A stretch of DNA of 58,457 bases from PFJX01 sp038215555. Its GTDB lineage: Bacteria; Pseudomonadota; Gammaproteobacteria; Burkholderiales; Thiobacillaceae. The stretch lies in contig JBBQQT010000002.1 of NCBI GenBank assembly GCA_038215555.1, positions 1-58,457 on the forward strand, in the 5' to 3' direction. Position 1 is the first letter of the stretch; each line of letters begins with the position of its first letter. The translations under genes were made by a program, and so were the position numbers. This document shows, in pieces, positions 1-9,286 of this stretch. The notes under the pieces were generated by a model. That model did not search any database and had not been told where the DNA came from. It worked only from the letters and a program-made list of their open reading frames with translations.

Positions 1-732
1 AATAACGCCCAACTCCGTCCGGCATTCACCTGGATCACCCAGAAGCTCATCGTATTGGTGCCCGGCGTAGACCTGAATCCCTTTCTCAGCCTGGAATTGC
101 TTCGCCAGGACGTTGGCCATGAACAGATCATGCGTTTCATGCGCGCGGCAGATATCGGCATCGACCGCCTGGAACTGCAAGAGGAAGACCTGGCCCCCGT
201 GCCAGCTTTTGGGCCACTGCCACCGGGCGCCTTGCGAGTTTTCTTTGAAGTCGGGCTCCCCCCAGGGGTTCCACCACAACCCCACAAGCGCGTTCGCGTC
301 CTGGCCTGGCACAAACGCACAGATTCCGACGAGGAAATTCCACTGGATATGGCCGACGAGTCGGACGGCACCCAGAAGCTGTTCGAGTTCACCGGAGGTT
401 GGCTGCGTGCAATGGAATGGGGTGCCACCTTGTTCGTGGATGAACTGGACAGAAGCTTGCATCCCCACATGACGCGGTTTCTCGTTGATCTATTCCACAG
501 CCGCAGCAACGAGAAAAACGCGCAGCTTGTGTTTACCACCCACGACACCACGCTGCTCGACACGGACCTTCTACGCCGTGACCAGATCTGGTTCGTGGAG
601 AAAGACCCACAGCGTGCGTCACATCTCTATTCCCTGCTTGAATACTCACCCAGGAAGGATGAGGCGCTGGAGCGCGGCTATCTCAAGGGCCGCTACGGGG
701 CCATCCCATTCATCGGCGATTTCGGGGTCTGA
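1..732 (+). CDS. RloA/AbiLi-like AAA ATPase, C-terminal part (5' end outside window)
   Basis: The reading frame is open from base 1, so this is the C-terminal end of a larger P-loop ATPase of the SMC/RecF-like class found in abortive-infection pairs. Visible in the sequence are a Walker B motif (ATLFVDELDRSLHP, near base 425) and the following switch histidine segment (LVFTTHDTTLLD), which are typical of ABC-type ATPases such as RloA, AbiLi and AriA. The Walker A is outside the window. Three bases separate the stop from the RloB-like gene, so the two are surely co-transcribed. By family knowledge the ATPase is the sensor or scaffold and the downstream protein the effector. The family call is good, but the exact subtype cannot be fixed without the N-terminus. 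Confidence 0.8.
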   Translation, partial: NNAQLRPAFTWITQKLIVLVPGVDLNPFLSLELLRQDVGHEQIMRFMRAADIGIDRLELQEEDLAPVPAFGPLPPGALRVFFEVGLPPGVPPQPHKRVRVLAWHKRTDSDEEIPLDMADESDGTQKLFEFTGGWLRAMEWGATLFVDELDRSLHPHMTRFLVDLFHSRSNEKNAQLVFTTHDTTLLDTDLLRRDQIWFVEKDPQRASHLYSLLEYSPRKDEALERGYLKGRYGAIPFIGDFGV

Positions 733-735
733 GGC

Positions 736-1392
736 ATGGCGCGATATGCCCCCATCTCACCTTTGCGTGGCAGCGATTCCTTCCGGCGCAGGCCCGGGCA
801 GAAACCGCCGCGATCCATCACCCTCATCGTCTGCGAGGGCGAAACCGAGCAGGAATACTTCAAAGCCGCGCGTGTTCGATACGAGCTATCCACAGCAGAA
901 ATCATCCTCGCAGAGAACAGCGAAGGCCCCGCGCCCATCAGTGTCGTGAAATGCGCCGAGGAAAAATGCGGAGAACCGGGTGGCTATGACCGGGTTTTCT
1001 GCGTATTCGACCGGGATGGGCACGAAAGCTTTGAACGAGCGCGCGCTCGAATCAAAACGCTGGCAAGCCGAAAAAAGAAACCGCTCCCCTTCGAGGAAGC
1101 TATTTCCATCCCCTGTTTCGAACTCTGGATACTGCTCCATTTCGAAAAGACAGATGCCGCATTCATCAAATGTGACGATGTCATCCACCGCATTCGTGAA
1201 CGCCACATGGCGGGCTACTTGAAGGCGGATACCGTTGTTTCAAGGCAGCTCATGGCGAATTTGGATGCCGCGCTTGAAAACGCTGATTGGCTAGAAGTGC
1301 GCGCCGAGACCAACGCATACAACCCTTTCACCTCGGTTCACTGGGTGCTGAGGCATTTTGCGGCAGTCGCCAACAAGGATGACATCTCATGA
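736..1392 (+). CDS. RloB/AbiLii-like TOPRIM-type protein
   Basis: A 218-residue protein with the RloB layout: a basic N-terminus, a beta strand ending in an acidic cluster (ITLIVCEGETEQEYF, residues about 28-42), then FDRDGH near residue 92 and an ISIPCFELWILLHF segment near residue 132. The glutamate and the D-x-D pair are what a metal-dependent TOPRIM-like nuclease fold would need. This matches RloB partners of RloA ATPases. It starts 3 bases after the ATPase stop, and its own stop overlaps the ATG of the DUF1156 methylase (ATGA), so translation of the two is coupled. An effector nuclease role is inferred from the family. Confidence 0.83.
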   Translation: MARYAPISPLRGSDSFRRRPGQKPPRSITLIVCEGETEQEYFKAARVRYELSTAEIILAENSEGPAPISVVKCAEEKCGEPGGYDRVFCVFDRDGHESFERARARIKTLASRKKKPLPFEEAISIPCFELWILLHFEKTDAAFIKCDDVIHRIRERHMAGYLKADTVVSRQLMANLDAALENADWLEVRAETNAYNPFTSVHWVLRHFAAVANKDDIS

Positions 1393-4292
1393 CCTACAAG
1401 AAGAAACTCATCGAAGTCGCCCTGCCGCTGGAGGCCATCAACAAGGCCGCCGCGCGCGAGAAATCCATCCGCCACGGTCACCCCAGCACCCTGCACTTGT
1501 GGTGGGCGCGGCGGCCATTGGCGGCGGCGCGGGCGGTGATCTTTGCGCAGATGGTGGATGACCCTTCGGCGCATCCTGACCTGTTCAAGACGGAAAAGGC
1601 TCAGGAAAAGGAGCGCCAGCGGCTGTTCCGCATCATCGAAGAGCTGGTGCTGTGGGAGAACACCACTAACGAAACCGTGTTGCAGGCGGCGCGCGACGAA
1701 ATCTGGCAAAGCTGGCGCTACACCTGCGCCGAGAATGCCGACCATCCACGCGCCAGGGAACTGTTCGACCACCATGTGCTGCCCGCCTTTCATGACCCCT
1801 TCGCCGGTGGCGGCGCGCTGCCATTGGAAGCGCAACGGCTGGGGCTGGAGAGCTATGCCAGCGACCTGAACCCCGTGGCCGTGCTGATCAACAAGGCGAT
1901 GATCGAGATTCCGCCGCGCTTTGCCGGCAAGCCGCCGGTGAACCCGGACGTGAAGAGGCTGGCTGATCTCGCCGGTCGCGAATGGCGCGGCGCGCAGGGG
2001 CTGGCCGAGGACGTGCGCTACTACGGCCAGTGGATGCGCGACGAGGCGGAAAAACGCATCGGCCACCTTTATCCCAAGATTGAGGTGACGGCGGCGATGG
2101 CCGACGATATGGCCAACCACAGGCCCGACCTGAAGAAATACGTCGGTCAGAAACTCACCGTCATCGCCTGGCTGTGGGCGCGCACGGTGAAAAGCCCCAA
2201 CCCGGCCTTCGCCAATGTCGACGTGCCGCTCGCTTCCACCTTCATGCTGTCCACCAAGCCGGGCAAGGAGGCGTATGTCGAGCCGGTGATTGAGGAGGGC
2301 GGCTATCGGTTCACGGTGAAGGTAGGCAAGCCGCAGGATGCGGAAGGGGCGAAGAACGGCACCAAGCTGGCGCGCGGGGCGAACTTCAAGTGCCTGATGT
2401 CGGGAGCGCCGATGGCAGGCGACCACATCAAGGGCGAAGGCAAGGCCGGACGCATGGGCGCACGGCTGATGGCCATTGTTGCCGAAGGCGAGCGTGGGCG
2501 GGTCTATCTCGCACCGACGCCGGAAATGGAAGCAATTGCTCTGACGGCGAAGCCGACATGGAAGCCGGAAACGCCACTACCCGATGACGCTCGAAATTTC
2601 TGGACCGTCCAATACGGCCTGAAAACCTACGGCGACCTCTTCACCCCCCGCCAACTCGTGGCGCTGACGACTTTCTCCGATCTGGTGACCGAGGCGCGCG
2701 AGCGGGTCAAGCGAGACGCCCTCAACGCCGGCCTGCCCGACGACACCCAGCCCCTCGCAAAAGTCGGCGCTGGTGGGACGGCGTATGCGGATGCGGTGGG
2801 GGTGTATTTGGCGTTTGCAGTGGACAAGTGCAGTGACTATTGGTCAGGAATCTGTACTTGGCATAGTTCGGGCGAGAAAATGCGTAATACCTTTGGGCGC
2901 CAAGCAATTCCAATGACATGGGATTACGCGGAAGCCAATCCTATGTGCGAATCTTCTGGCAATTGGATGGCGATGGTTGACTGGACTTGGAAGGCCCTTG
3001 CGGCCACTCCAGCGCTGGCAGGCGGGATAGCCGCACAAGGCGACGCGCAGAACCAATCCGTCAGCGCTAGCAAAGTCGTTTCCACCGATCCGCCTTACTA
3101 CGACAACATTGGCTATGCCGACCTGTCGGACTTCTTCTACGTCTGGTTGCGCCGATCACTGCGGCCGGTTTTCCCCGACCTCTTCGCCACCCTTGCCGTC
3201 CCCAAGGCTGAGGAATTGGTCGCTACGCCCTACCGTCACGGCAGCAAGCAAAAAGCAGAGACCTTCTTCCTCGACGGCATGACTCAGGCGATGCACCGCC
3301 TCGCCGAGCAGGCGCACCCGGCCTTCCCGGTCACGATTTACTACGCCTTCAAGCAGGCCGAAAGCGACGGCGACGACGGCACCACCAACACCGGCTGGGA
3401 CACCTTTCTCGCCGCCGTCATCGAAGCCGGTTTCGCCATCAGCGGCACTTGGCCAATGCGGACCGAAATGGGCAATCGCATGATCGGCTCGGACACCAAC
3501 GCCCTCGCCTCCAGCATCGTCCTCGTCTGCCGCCAGCGCTCTGCCAACGCCCCCACCGCCACCCGCCGCGATTTCCTCACCGCGCTCAAGGCTGAACTCC
3601 CCGCCGCGCTCGCCCACCTGCAAGCCGGCAACATCGCGCCGGTCGATCTGGCGCAAGCTGCCATCGGTCCCGGCATGGCGGTGTATACCCGCTACGCCAA
3701 GGTGCTCGACGCCGAAGGCAAACCGCTCACGGTGCGCGCTGCACTGGCGCTGATCAACCAGACCCTGGACGAGGCGCTGGCCGAGCAGGAGGGCGACTTC
3801 GATGCAGATACCCGCTGGGCGCTTACCTGGTTCGAGCAGGTGGGCTTTGACCAAGGCGAATTCGGTGTCGCTACGGTACTCGCGCAAGCCAAGGCCACCG
3901 GCATGGATGGGCTGGTCGAAGCCAGCATCATCGTTTCCGGCAAGGGAAAGGTGCGCCTACTGAAACCCACGGAACTCGCTGCCGACTGGGACCCGACCAC
4001 CGACAAGCGCCTCACCGTCTGGGAAATGGTGCATCAACTTGTTAGAGTGCTTGAGGGTGACGGCGAAGCCGCCGCCGCAAAGCTAGTCGCCAAGCTCGGC
4101 AGCCAGGCCGAAACCGCTCGCGAACTTTGCTACCGGCTCTACACCCTGTGCGAACGTAAAAAGCGCGCAACCGAGGCGATGGCCTACAACGGCCTGGTGC
4201 AAAGCTGGCCGGAAATCACCCGGCTGGCGCGGGAAGTTGCGACGGGTTCGCCACGACCAGGAGGCAGCGATAATGATGATTTATTTGCTTGA
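1389..4292 (+). CDS. DUF1156 adenine-specific DNA methylase
   Basis: A 967-residue DNA methyltransferase. The N-terminus carries the DUF1156 signature (KLIEVALPLEAINKAAAREK, then a WWARRPLAAARA segment at about residue 40). The SAM-binding motif DPFAGGG lies near residue 135, and the catalytic DPPYYDNI lies near residue 566, the amino-methyltransferase form expected for N6-adenine or N4-cytosine. The DUF1156 family is known to travel with DUF499 ATPases in defence islands, and one follows here at 4923. The start overlaps the RloB-like stop by 4 bases. Length and motifs are intact. Which base and site it methylates cannot be read from the sequence. Confidence 0.9.
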   Translation: MTYKKKLIEVALPLEAINKAAAREKSIRHGHPSTLHLWWARRPLAAARAVIFAQMVDDPSAHPDLFKTEKAQEKERQRLFRIIEELVLWENTTNETVLQAARDEIWQSWRYTCAENADHPRARELFDHHVLPAFHDPFAGGGALPLEAQRLGLESYASDLNPVAVLINKAMIEIPPRFAGKPPVNPDVKRLADLAGREWRGAQGLAEDVRYYGQWMRDEAEKRIGHLYPKIEVTAAMADDMANHRPDLKKYVGQKLTVIAWLWARTVKSPNPAFANVDVPLASTFMLSTKPGKEAYVEPVIEEGGYRFTVKVGKPQDAEGAKNGTKLARGANFKCLMSGAPMAGDHIKGEGKAGRMGARLMAIVAEGERGRVYLAPTPEMEAIALTAKPTWKPETPLPDDARNFWTVQYGLKTYGDLFTPRQLVALTTFSDLVTEARERVKRDALNAGLPDDTQPLAKVGAGGTAYADAVGVYLAFAVDKCSDYWSGICTWHSSGEKMRNTFGRQAIPMTWDYAEANPMCESSGNWMAMVDWTWKALAATPALAGGIAAQGDAQNQSVSASKVVSTDPPYYDNIGYADLSDFFYVWLRRSLRPVFPDLFATLAVPKAEELVATPYRHGSKQKAETFFLDGMTQAMHRLAEQAHPAFPVTIYYAFKQAESDGDDGTTNTGWDTFLAAVIEAGFAISGTWPMRTEMGNRMIGSDTNALASSIVLVCRQRSANAPTATRRDFLTALKAELPAALAHLQAGNIAPVDLAQAAIGPGMAVYTRYAKVLDAEGKPLTVRAALALINQTLDEALAEQEGDFDADTRWALTWFEQVGFDQGEFGVATVLAQAKATGMDGLVEASIIVSGKGKVRLLKPTELAADWDPTTDKRLTVWEMVHQLVRVLEGDGEAAAAKLVAKLGSQAETARELCYRLYTLCERKKRATEAMAYNGLVQSWPEITRLAREVATGSPRPGGSDNDDLFA

Positions 4293-4306
4293 GCGGAAGG
4301 ATAGCC

Positions 4307-4537
4307 ATGCTGCAAACCTATGAGGCCGTGCTGGAAGCGGACGGTCACCTGCACTTTCTGGAGCAGCCTCCCACCCCAACGCGGGGGGGCTGCCGGGTGC
4401 TGGTTACCATGATCGAGCCCGGAGAGGCGTCTGATTCGGCGCTGTGCGGCGCGCGCCTTTCGGAACCCGCGCTGGCCGAGGATTGGTTGAATCCGGAGGA
4501 GGATGCGGCATGGGCGCATTTGCAAGCCAGCAGGTAA
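4307..4537 (+). CDS. Antitoxin of a MazEF-like pair
   Basis: A 76-residue acidic protein beginning MLQTYEAVLEADGHLHFLEQ, the beta-rich start typical of small antitoxins paired with MazF/PemK toxins. I chose the ATG at 4307 over the frame's earlier TTG because GGAAGG sits 6 bases in front and the family begins there. Its last 28 bases overlap the toxin reading frame that starts at 4510, the usual antitoxin-first order. It lies between the methylase and the DUF499 gene, so it looks like an insertion inside the defence operon or a built-in addiction module. Confidence 0.65.
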   Translation: MLQTYEAVLEADGHLHFLEQPPTPTRGGCRVLVTMIEPGEASDSALCGARLSEPALAEDWLNPEEDAAWAHLQASR

Positions 4538-4853
4538 TTTTGCTGTCTTTTCCGTTTTCGGATTTGTCGGCCAACAAGCTGCGCCCGGCACTGATCCTGG
4601 CCGCATCTGGCAGGGCGATTGGGTGTTGTGCCAGATCACCAGCAACCCGTTTTCCGATTCTGCTGCCATTGAAATCAGCGACCACGATTTTTCGGCGGGC
4701 GGTTTGCAGCGCGTCAGCTATGCCCGACCAGGCAAACTATTCACCGCCCATGAAAGCCTGTTCCAACGCGCCGTCGGTCATCTGGCGCAGGAGAGGCATG
4801 CCGAGATCGTGGAAGCCGTGGTTCGGATGCTCAGAGCGGACTCATCCTTTTGA
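4510..4853 (+). pseudogene. MazF/PemK-like toxin, frameshifted
   Basis: The first part, from the ATG at 4510 in frame 1, reads MGAFASQQVILLSFPFSDLS and on through KLRPALILAASG, the start of a MazF/PemK-type endoribonuclease. From about 4612 the homologous continuation (GDWVLCQITSNPF, then SYARPGKLFTAHESLF) lies in frame 3 and runs to the TGA at 4851. One missing G in the run at 4613-4615 explains the break: adding one base gives an uninterrupted protein of normal length. As written the toxin is dead, since the frame-1 read-through carries an unrelated tail to 4914. A sequencing error in the homopolymer is the alternative. Confidence 0.75.
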
Positions 4854-4922
4854 AATCGCACCCGTATCAGGACGACTGGCGGCGCATGTCGAACGCTTCG
4901 ACCTGAACAAATAAGGAATTAC

Positions 4923-7900
4923 ATGGCCATCACCAACCACGAACGCGTCGGCAAGGCGCTGGAACTCCTGAAAGCCGGCCTGGGGCCGTTCGTCGAGCGG
5001 GAGATCAAGAGCGCCATCGAGATGAAAACGATCTCGATGCAGAGCGTGAAAAGCTTTGTCGACGACCCGATCCTGGCCAAAAAGGCGATTGCCGCATGGG
5101 ATTCCGCCGCGCTGTTGAAGTTGATGTGGGAAACCTGGAACGAGGTGTTCAAGAAGATACTGGGTTTCTCCGAACGCAGCCTGGTGTCGGAAATCCGCGA
5201 CTGGCGCAACAAGTGGGCGCATCAGGAACCCTTCTCCAGCGACGATGCCTACCGCGCCCTCGATTCTGCCGCGCGGCTGCTGGTCGCCGTGTCCGCCCCG
5301 CAGTCGGATGACGTGGAGAAGATGAAGATGGAGTTGCTGCGCCTGCGTTTCGATGAGCAGGCGCGCGGCGAGAAACGCAAGTCGGCCGGCACTGCCATCG
5401 AGAGTGGCGCAGTGTGGCAAGGCGGCAGCCTGAAACCTTGGCGCGAAGTGGTGATGCCCCACGATGACGTCGCCAGCGGCCGCTACCAGCAGGCCGAGTT
5501 CGCCGCCGATCTGTGGCAAGTGCATCTGGGCGAGGGCACGGACGAATACCGCAACCCGGTGGAGTTCTTTCGCCGCACCTACCTCACTGCCAGCCTGAAG
5601 GAGATGTTGATCAGTGCGCTGCGGCGGCTGGGCGGCAGCGTGGCGGACGGTGACCCGGTGGTGCAGTTGCAGACCAACTTTGGCGGCGGCAAAACCCATT
5701 CGATGCTGGCGCTGTATCACCTGTTCTCCGGCATCGCGCCGACCGAATTGGCCGGTATCGACGTGGTGATGTCCGAGGCCAGCGTCAGCAAGGTTCCGAC
5801 CGCCCGGCGGGTGGTGTTGGTGGGTAACAAGATTTCTCCCGGCAACCCTTCGGTCAAGCCGGACGGCACGGTCGTGCGCACGCTTTGGGGGGAACTGGCC
5901 TGGCAACTGGGCGGCAAGCAAGCCTTTGCCCGCGTACAGGCGGACGACGAGAAGGCCACCAGCCCCGGCGATGTGTTGCGTGAACTGTTCAACGAATACG
6001 GCCCGTGCCTGATTTTGATCGACGAGTGGGTGGCCTACGCCCGCCAGTTGCATGATCAGAGCGACCTGCCTGCCGGCGGCTTCGAGACCCAATTCACCTT
6101 TGCCCAGGTGCTGACCGAGTCGGCCAAGCTGGCGAAGAACTGCCTGCTGGTGATCAGCCTGCCGGCTTCGGATACCTCTGGCCACTCACATTCGGATGAT
6201 GTCGAAGTGGGCGGCACGCGGGGGCGCGAGGCGCTGGACCGGCTGCGTAACGTGGTGGGGCGGGTGGAATCGTCCTGGCGCCCGGCCAGCGCCGAGGAAG
6301 GCTTCGAGATCGTGCGTCGGCGGCTGTTCCAGCCCCTGGCCGACCCGGCCCAGTTCAAGGACCGGGACGTGGTGGCGCGCGCCTTCGCCGAGTTCTACCG
6401 GACACAGCAGGCCGAGTTTCCGCCGGAGTGCCGCGAATCCGAGTACGAGCAGCGCATCAAGATGGCGTATCCGATCCACCCGGAAATCTTCGACCGGCTC
6501 TATACCGACTGGTCGACCCTGGTGAAATTCCAGCGGACTCGCGGCGTGCTGCGCCTGATGGCGGCGGTGATCCACAGCCTGTGGGAAAAGGGTGACCGCA
6601 ACCCGCTGATCCTGCCGGCCAATGTGTCGATCGACGACCCGCGCGTGCAGTCCGAACTGACGCGCTACCTCTCCGACAACTGGGTGCCGGTGATCGAGAA
6701 GGATGTAGATGGGCCGAACTCGCTGCCGCTGAAACTGGACAGCGAATTGCCCAACCTGGGCAAGCTTTCCGCTTGCCGCCGGGTGGCGCGGGCGATCTAT
6801 ATGGGCTCGGCACCGACCACGGCCGCCGCCCACATCGGCATCGAGGACCGCCGGGTGAAACTGGGCTGCGTGATGCCGGGCGAGTCGCCCGCCATCTTTG
6901 GTGATGCCCTGCGCCGCATGGCTGCTGCCGCGACCTATCTGTATCAGGACGGCTCGCATTACTGGTATTCGACCCAGCCGACAGTGACCAAGCTGGCGGA
7001 AGACCGCGCCGAACAGTTGAAGCGCGAGCCGGACAAGGTGGCGCATGAACTGGAGCAGCGTCTGCGCCAGGACCTGGCTCGGACCGGTGATTTCAGCCGC
7101 ATCCACCCCATGCCGCAGAGCGGCGCGGATGTACCGGACGATCTGGATGCGCGGCTGGTGGTGCTCGGCGTCAGCCTTCCTTACAGCAAGGAAGCCAACA
7201 GCGCTGCCGAGATCGCCGCCAAGACGATTCTGGAATCACGCGGCAACGCCCCCCGCCTCTATCGCAATACGTTGGTTTTCCTGGCGGCGGACAAGACCCG
7301 TTTGCAGGACCTGGACGAGGCGGCACGCAAGGTTCTGGCCTGGGAGTCCATCCTGGCCGAGCAGAAGAACCTGAATCTCTCACCGTTCCAGGTAACCCAG
7401 GCCGAGACCCAGCGGAAAGCCGCCGATAGTGCCGTGACGGCTCGATTGCCGGAAACCTACCAGTGGTTGCTGGTGCCGGTGCAGGCCACGCCGCAGGTGT
7501 CAGTCACCTGGGAAGCACTCAGGCTCACGGGGACGGACGCGCTGGCGGTGCGCGCCAGCAAGAAGCTACGTACCGATGAGTTGTTTCTGACCAGCTTCGC
7601 CCCGACCCGATTGCGCATGGAACTGGACGGGGTGCCGCTCTGGCGTGGTGAGCATGTAGCGGTGAAACAGGTGGTCGAGGATTTCGCGAGCTATCTCTAT
7701 CTGCCCCGGTTGAAAAATTCAGTCGTGCTGCTCGATGCGATACGTGACGGCGTCAGCCTGTTGACCTGGGCGCACGACAGTTTTGGCCTTGCCGATAGTT
7801 TCGACGCGGCGGCTGGCCGCTACAAAGGATTGCGCGGCGGGCAAATGGTGTCGCTGAGCGATATTCATGCACCGGAACTGGTGGTGAAGCCGGAAGTAGC

Positions 7901-8273
7901 CAGCAAGCAGATGGATGCCGAGCGCGCTGTGTTGCCCCCGGTTGGTGGTGGGCAAACACCTGTCGGTGCGCCTGCTGGAACGCCTCCCAGCCCATTGGGC
8001 GGCAATACATCTGTTACCCCCCCGCCCGTGGCAGCGAGGCCGAAACGCTTTCACGGCACGGTAGTGCTCGATGCCGCCCGCGTCGGCCGTGACGCCAGCC
8101 GAATCGCGGAGGAGGTCATCTCGCACCTGGCCGGCCTGGTCGGCTCATCGGTGACAGTGACGATCGAGATCGAAGCAGAGATACCTTCCGGCGCCCCCGA
8201 CAACGTCGTGCGCACGGTGACCGAGAACAGCCGGACGCTGAAGTTCACCAGTCAGGGGTTTGAGAAGGAGTAG
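4923..8273 (+). CDS. DUF499 family AAA+ ATPase
   Basis: A 1116-residue ATPase. A Walker A of the DUF499 form (NFGGGKTHS) lies near residue 253, and a Walker B (CLILIDEWVAYARQ) near residue 362. The N-terminal 100 residues are a separate helical region (FVEREIKSAIEM, then RDWRNKWAHQEPF) resembling Swt1/HEPN-like N-termini. The C-terminus has a proline-rich linker (about residues 1005-1040) before a final alpha/beta domain. AAGGAA precedes the ATG by 5 bases. DUF499 proteins are the usual partners of DUF1156 methylases and relate to the large ATPases of BREX-like systems. The role here is inferred: an NTP-driven recognition or restriction component. Confidence 0.88.
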   Translation: MAITNHERVGKALELLKAGLGPFVEREIKSAIEMKTISMQSVKSFVDDPILAKKAIAAWDSAALLKLMWETWNEVFKKILGFSERSLVSEIRDWRNKWAHQEPFSSDDAYRALDSAARLLVAVSAPQSDDVEKMKMELLRLRFDEQARGEKRKSAGTAIESGAVWQGGSLKPWREVVMPHDDVASGRYQQAEFAADLWQVHLGEGTDEYRNPVEFFRRTYLTASLKEMLISALRRLGGSVADGDPVVQLQTNFGGGKTHSMLALYHLFSGIAPTELAGIDVVMSEASVSKVPTARRVVLVGNKISPGNPSVKPDGTVVRTLWGELAWQLGGKQAFARVQADDEKATSPGDVLRELFNEYGPCLILIDEWVAYARQLHDQSDLPAGGFETQFTFAQVLTESAKLAKNCLLVISLPASDTSGHSHSDDVEVGGTRGREALDRLRNVVGRVESSWRPASAEEGFEIVRRRLFQPLADPAQFKDRDVVARAFAEFYRTQQAEFPPECRESEYEQRIKMAYPIHPEIFDRLYTDWSTLVKFQRTRGVLRLMAAVIHSLWEKGDRNPLILPANVSIDDPRVQSELTRYLSDNWVPVIEKDVDGPNSLPLKLDSELPNLGKLSACRRVARAIYMGSAPTTAAAHIGIEDRRVKLGCVMPGESPAIFGDALRRMAAAATYLYQDGSHYWYSTQPTVTKLAEDRAEQLKREPDKVAHELEQRLRQDLARTGDFSRIHPMPQSGADVPDDLDARLVVLGVSLPYSKEANSAAEIAAKTILESRGNAPRLYRNTLVFLAADKTRLQDLDEAARKVLAWESILAEQKNLNLSPFQVTQAETQRKAADSAVTARLPETYQWLLVPVQATPQVSVTWEALRLTGTDALAVRASKKLRTDELFLTSFAPTRLRMELDGVPLWRGEHVAVKQVVEDFASYLYLPRLKNSVVLLDAIRDGVSLLTWAHDSFGLADSFDAAAGRYKGLRGGQMVSLSDIHAPELVVKPEVASKQMDAERAVLPPVGGGQTPVGAPAGTPPSPLGGNTSVTPPPVAARPKRFHGTVVLDAARVGRDASRIAEEVISHLAGLVGSSVTVTIEIEAEIPSGAPDNVVRTVTENSRTLKFTSQGFEKE

Positions 8274-8355
8274 AAACCCGAACTTGAAACGACGTGTGCA
8301 GCCAGAAATAAACGATGAACATACAACCCCCGCCAATGCTTGCTTCCAAGCCCAC

Positions 8356-9138
8356 ATGAAACTCGCCACCTGGAACGTCAACTCACTCAAAGTCCGCCTG
8401 CCGCATTTGCTCGATTGGCTGCAAAGCGCCGCGCCCGATGTGATGTGTTTGCAGGAGACCAAGCAGACCGACGAGGTCTTTCCGGTCGAAGCGTTGCGTG
8501 AAGCCGGCTATGAGAGCGCCTTTTCCGGCCAGAAAACCTACAACGGGGTGGCAATTCTGAGCCGCTTGCCGATGAGCGATGTGCAGGCCGGCATTCCTGG
8601 TTTTGCCGATGAACAGAAACGTGTCCTGGCGGCCACCATCGAGGGGGTCCGTATCGTCTGCGTCTACATCCCCAACGGCCAGAGTCCGGATTCCGATAAA
8701 TACGTCTACAAGCTGGCCTGGCTGGATGCGCTGATCGCCTGGCTGCAAGACGAAATGCAGCGCCATCCTCGGCTGGCTTTGCTGGGCGACTACAACATCG
8801 CGCCAGAAGATCGCGATTGTCATGATCCGGCCGCCTGGATCGGCCAGGTGCTGGTGTCCGAACCGGAACGCGCCCGCTTCCAGGCCTTGCAGGCACTCGG
8901 CCTGAAAGATGCTTTCCGCCTGTTCGAGCAACCCGAAAAAAGTTTCAGTTGGTGGGATTACCGGATGATGGGTTTCCGCCGCAACTTCGGCATGCGCATC
9001 GACCATATCCTGCTTTCGCCGGAACTGGCGCCGTTGTGTAGCACAAGCGAAATCGACAAAGCGCCGCGCAAGCTGGAACGGCCATCGGACCACACGCCGG
9101 TATGGGCGACGCTGGATATGGCCCGAGGCGCTGCGTAA
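8356..9138 (+). CDS. xth: Exodeoxyribonuclease III
   Basis: A 260-residue AP endonuclease and 3'-5' exonuclease of the Xth/ExoA family, acting in base excision repair. It begins MKLATWNVNSLKVRL with the family's first metal-site Asn. It has CLQETK (catalytic Glu), LLGDYNIAPEDRD (Asp and Asn) and RIDHILLS near the end, followed by the SDHTPVWA histidine-aspartate pair. The frame is open further upstream (GTG-type starts from 8260), but homology begins at the ATG at 8356. No strong Shine-Dalgarno is seen. The gene is 82 bases behind the DUF499 gene and may be read from the same transcript, although it is a normal chromosomal gene. Confidence 0.93.
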   Translation: MKLATWNVNSLKVRLPHLLDWLQSAAPDVMCLQETKQTDEVFPVEALREAGYESAFSGQKTYNGVAILSRLPMSDVQAGIPGFADEQKRVLAATIEGVRIVCVYIPNGQSPDSDKYVYKLAWLDALIAWLQDEMQRHPRLALLGDYNIAPEDRDCHDPAAWIGQVLVSEPERARFQALQALGLKDAFRLFEQPEKSFSWWDYRMMGFRRNFGMRIDHILLSPELAPLCSTSEIDKAPRKLERPSDHTPVWATLDMARGAA

Positions 9139-9223
9139 TCAGGAGTGCACAAAAGCCCGCTTCCTCAGTGATCCCGGCCATACCCCCAATGAATTACTGG
9201 AAAGTTGAATTTGAGACTTGCGG

Positions 9224-9270
9224 ACACTGTATCTAGCGTCTAAAAAGCTAACTCACCATACATCTAGTAC
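9224..9270 (+). promoter_or_regulatory. Two NrdR-type boxes upstream of nrdJ
   Basis: ACACTGTATCTAGCGT at 9224-9239 matches 13 of 16 positions of the NrdR consensus ACACWATATATWGTGT. ACCATACATCTAGTAC at 9255-9270 matches 10 of 16, and both share ATCTAG. Their starts are 31 bases apart, three helical turns, the spacing known for paired NrdR sites. They lie 17 to 63 bases before the nrdJ start, so repression of this reductase by NrdR-ATP/dATP is the natural reading. Confidence 0.7.
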
Positions 9271-9286
9271 TCAGGAGGAGTCAGTC

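Noticed and set aside
4842..6185. 447-codon minus-strand frame opposite the DUF499 gene
   Set aside because: The plus strand has clear Walker A and B motifs in that gene. The reverse frame is rich in His, Gln and Arg without any domain.
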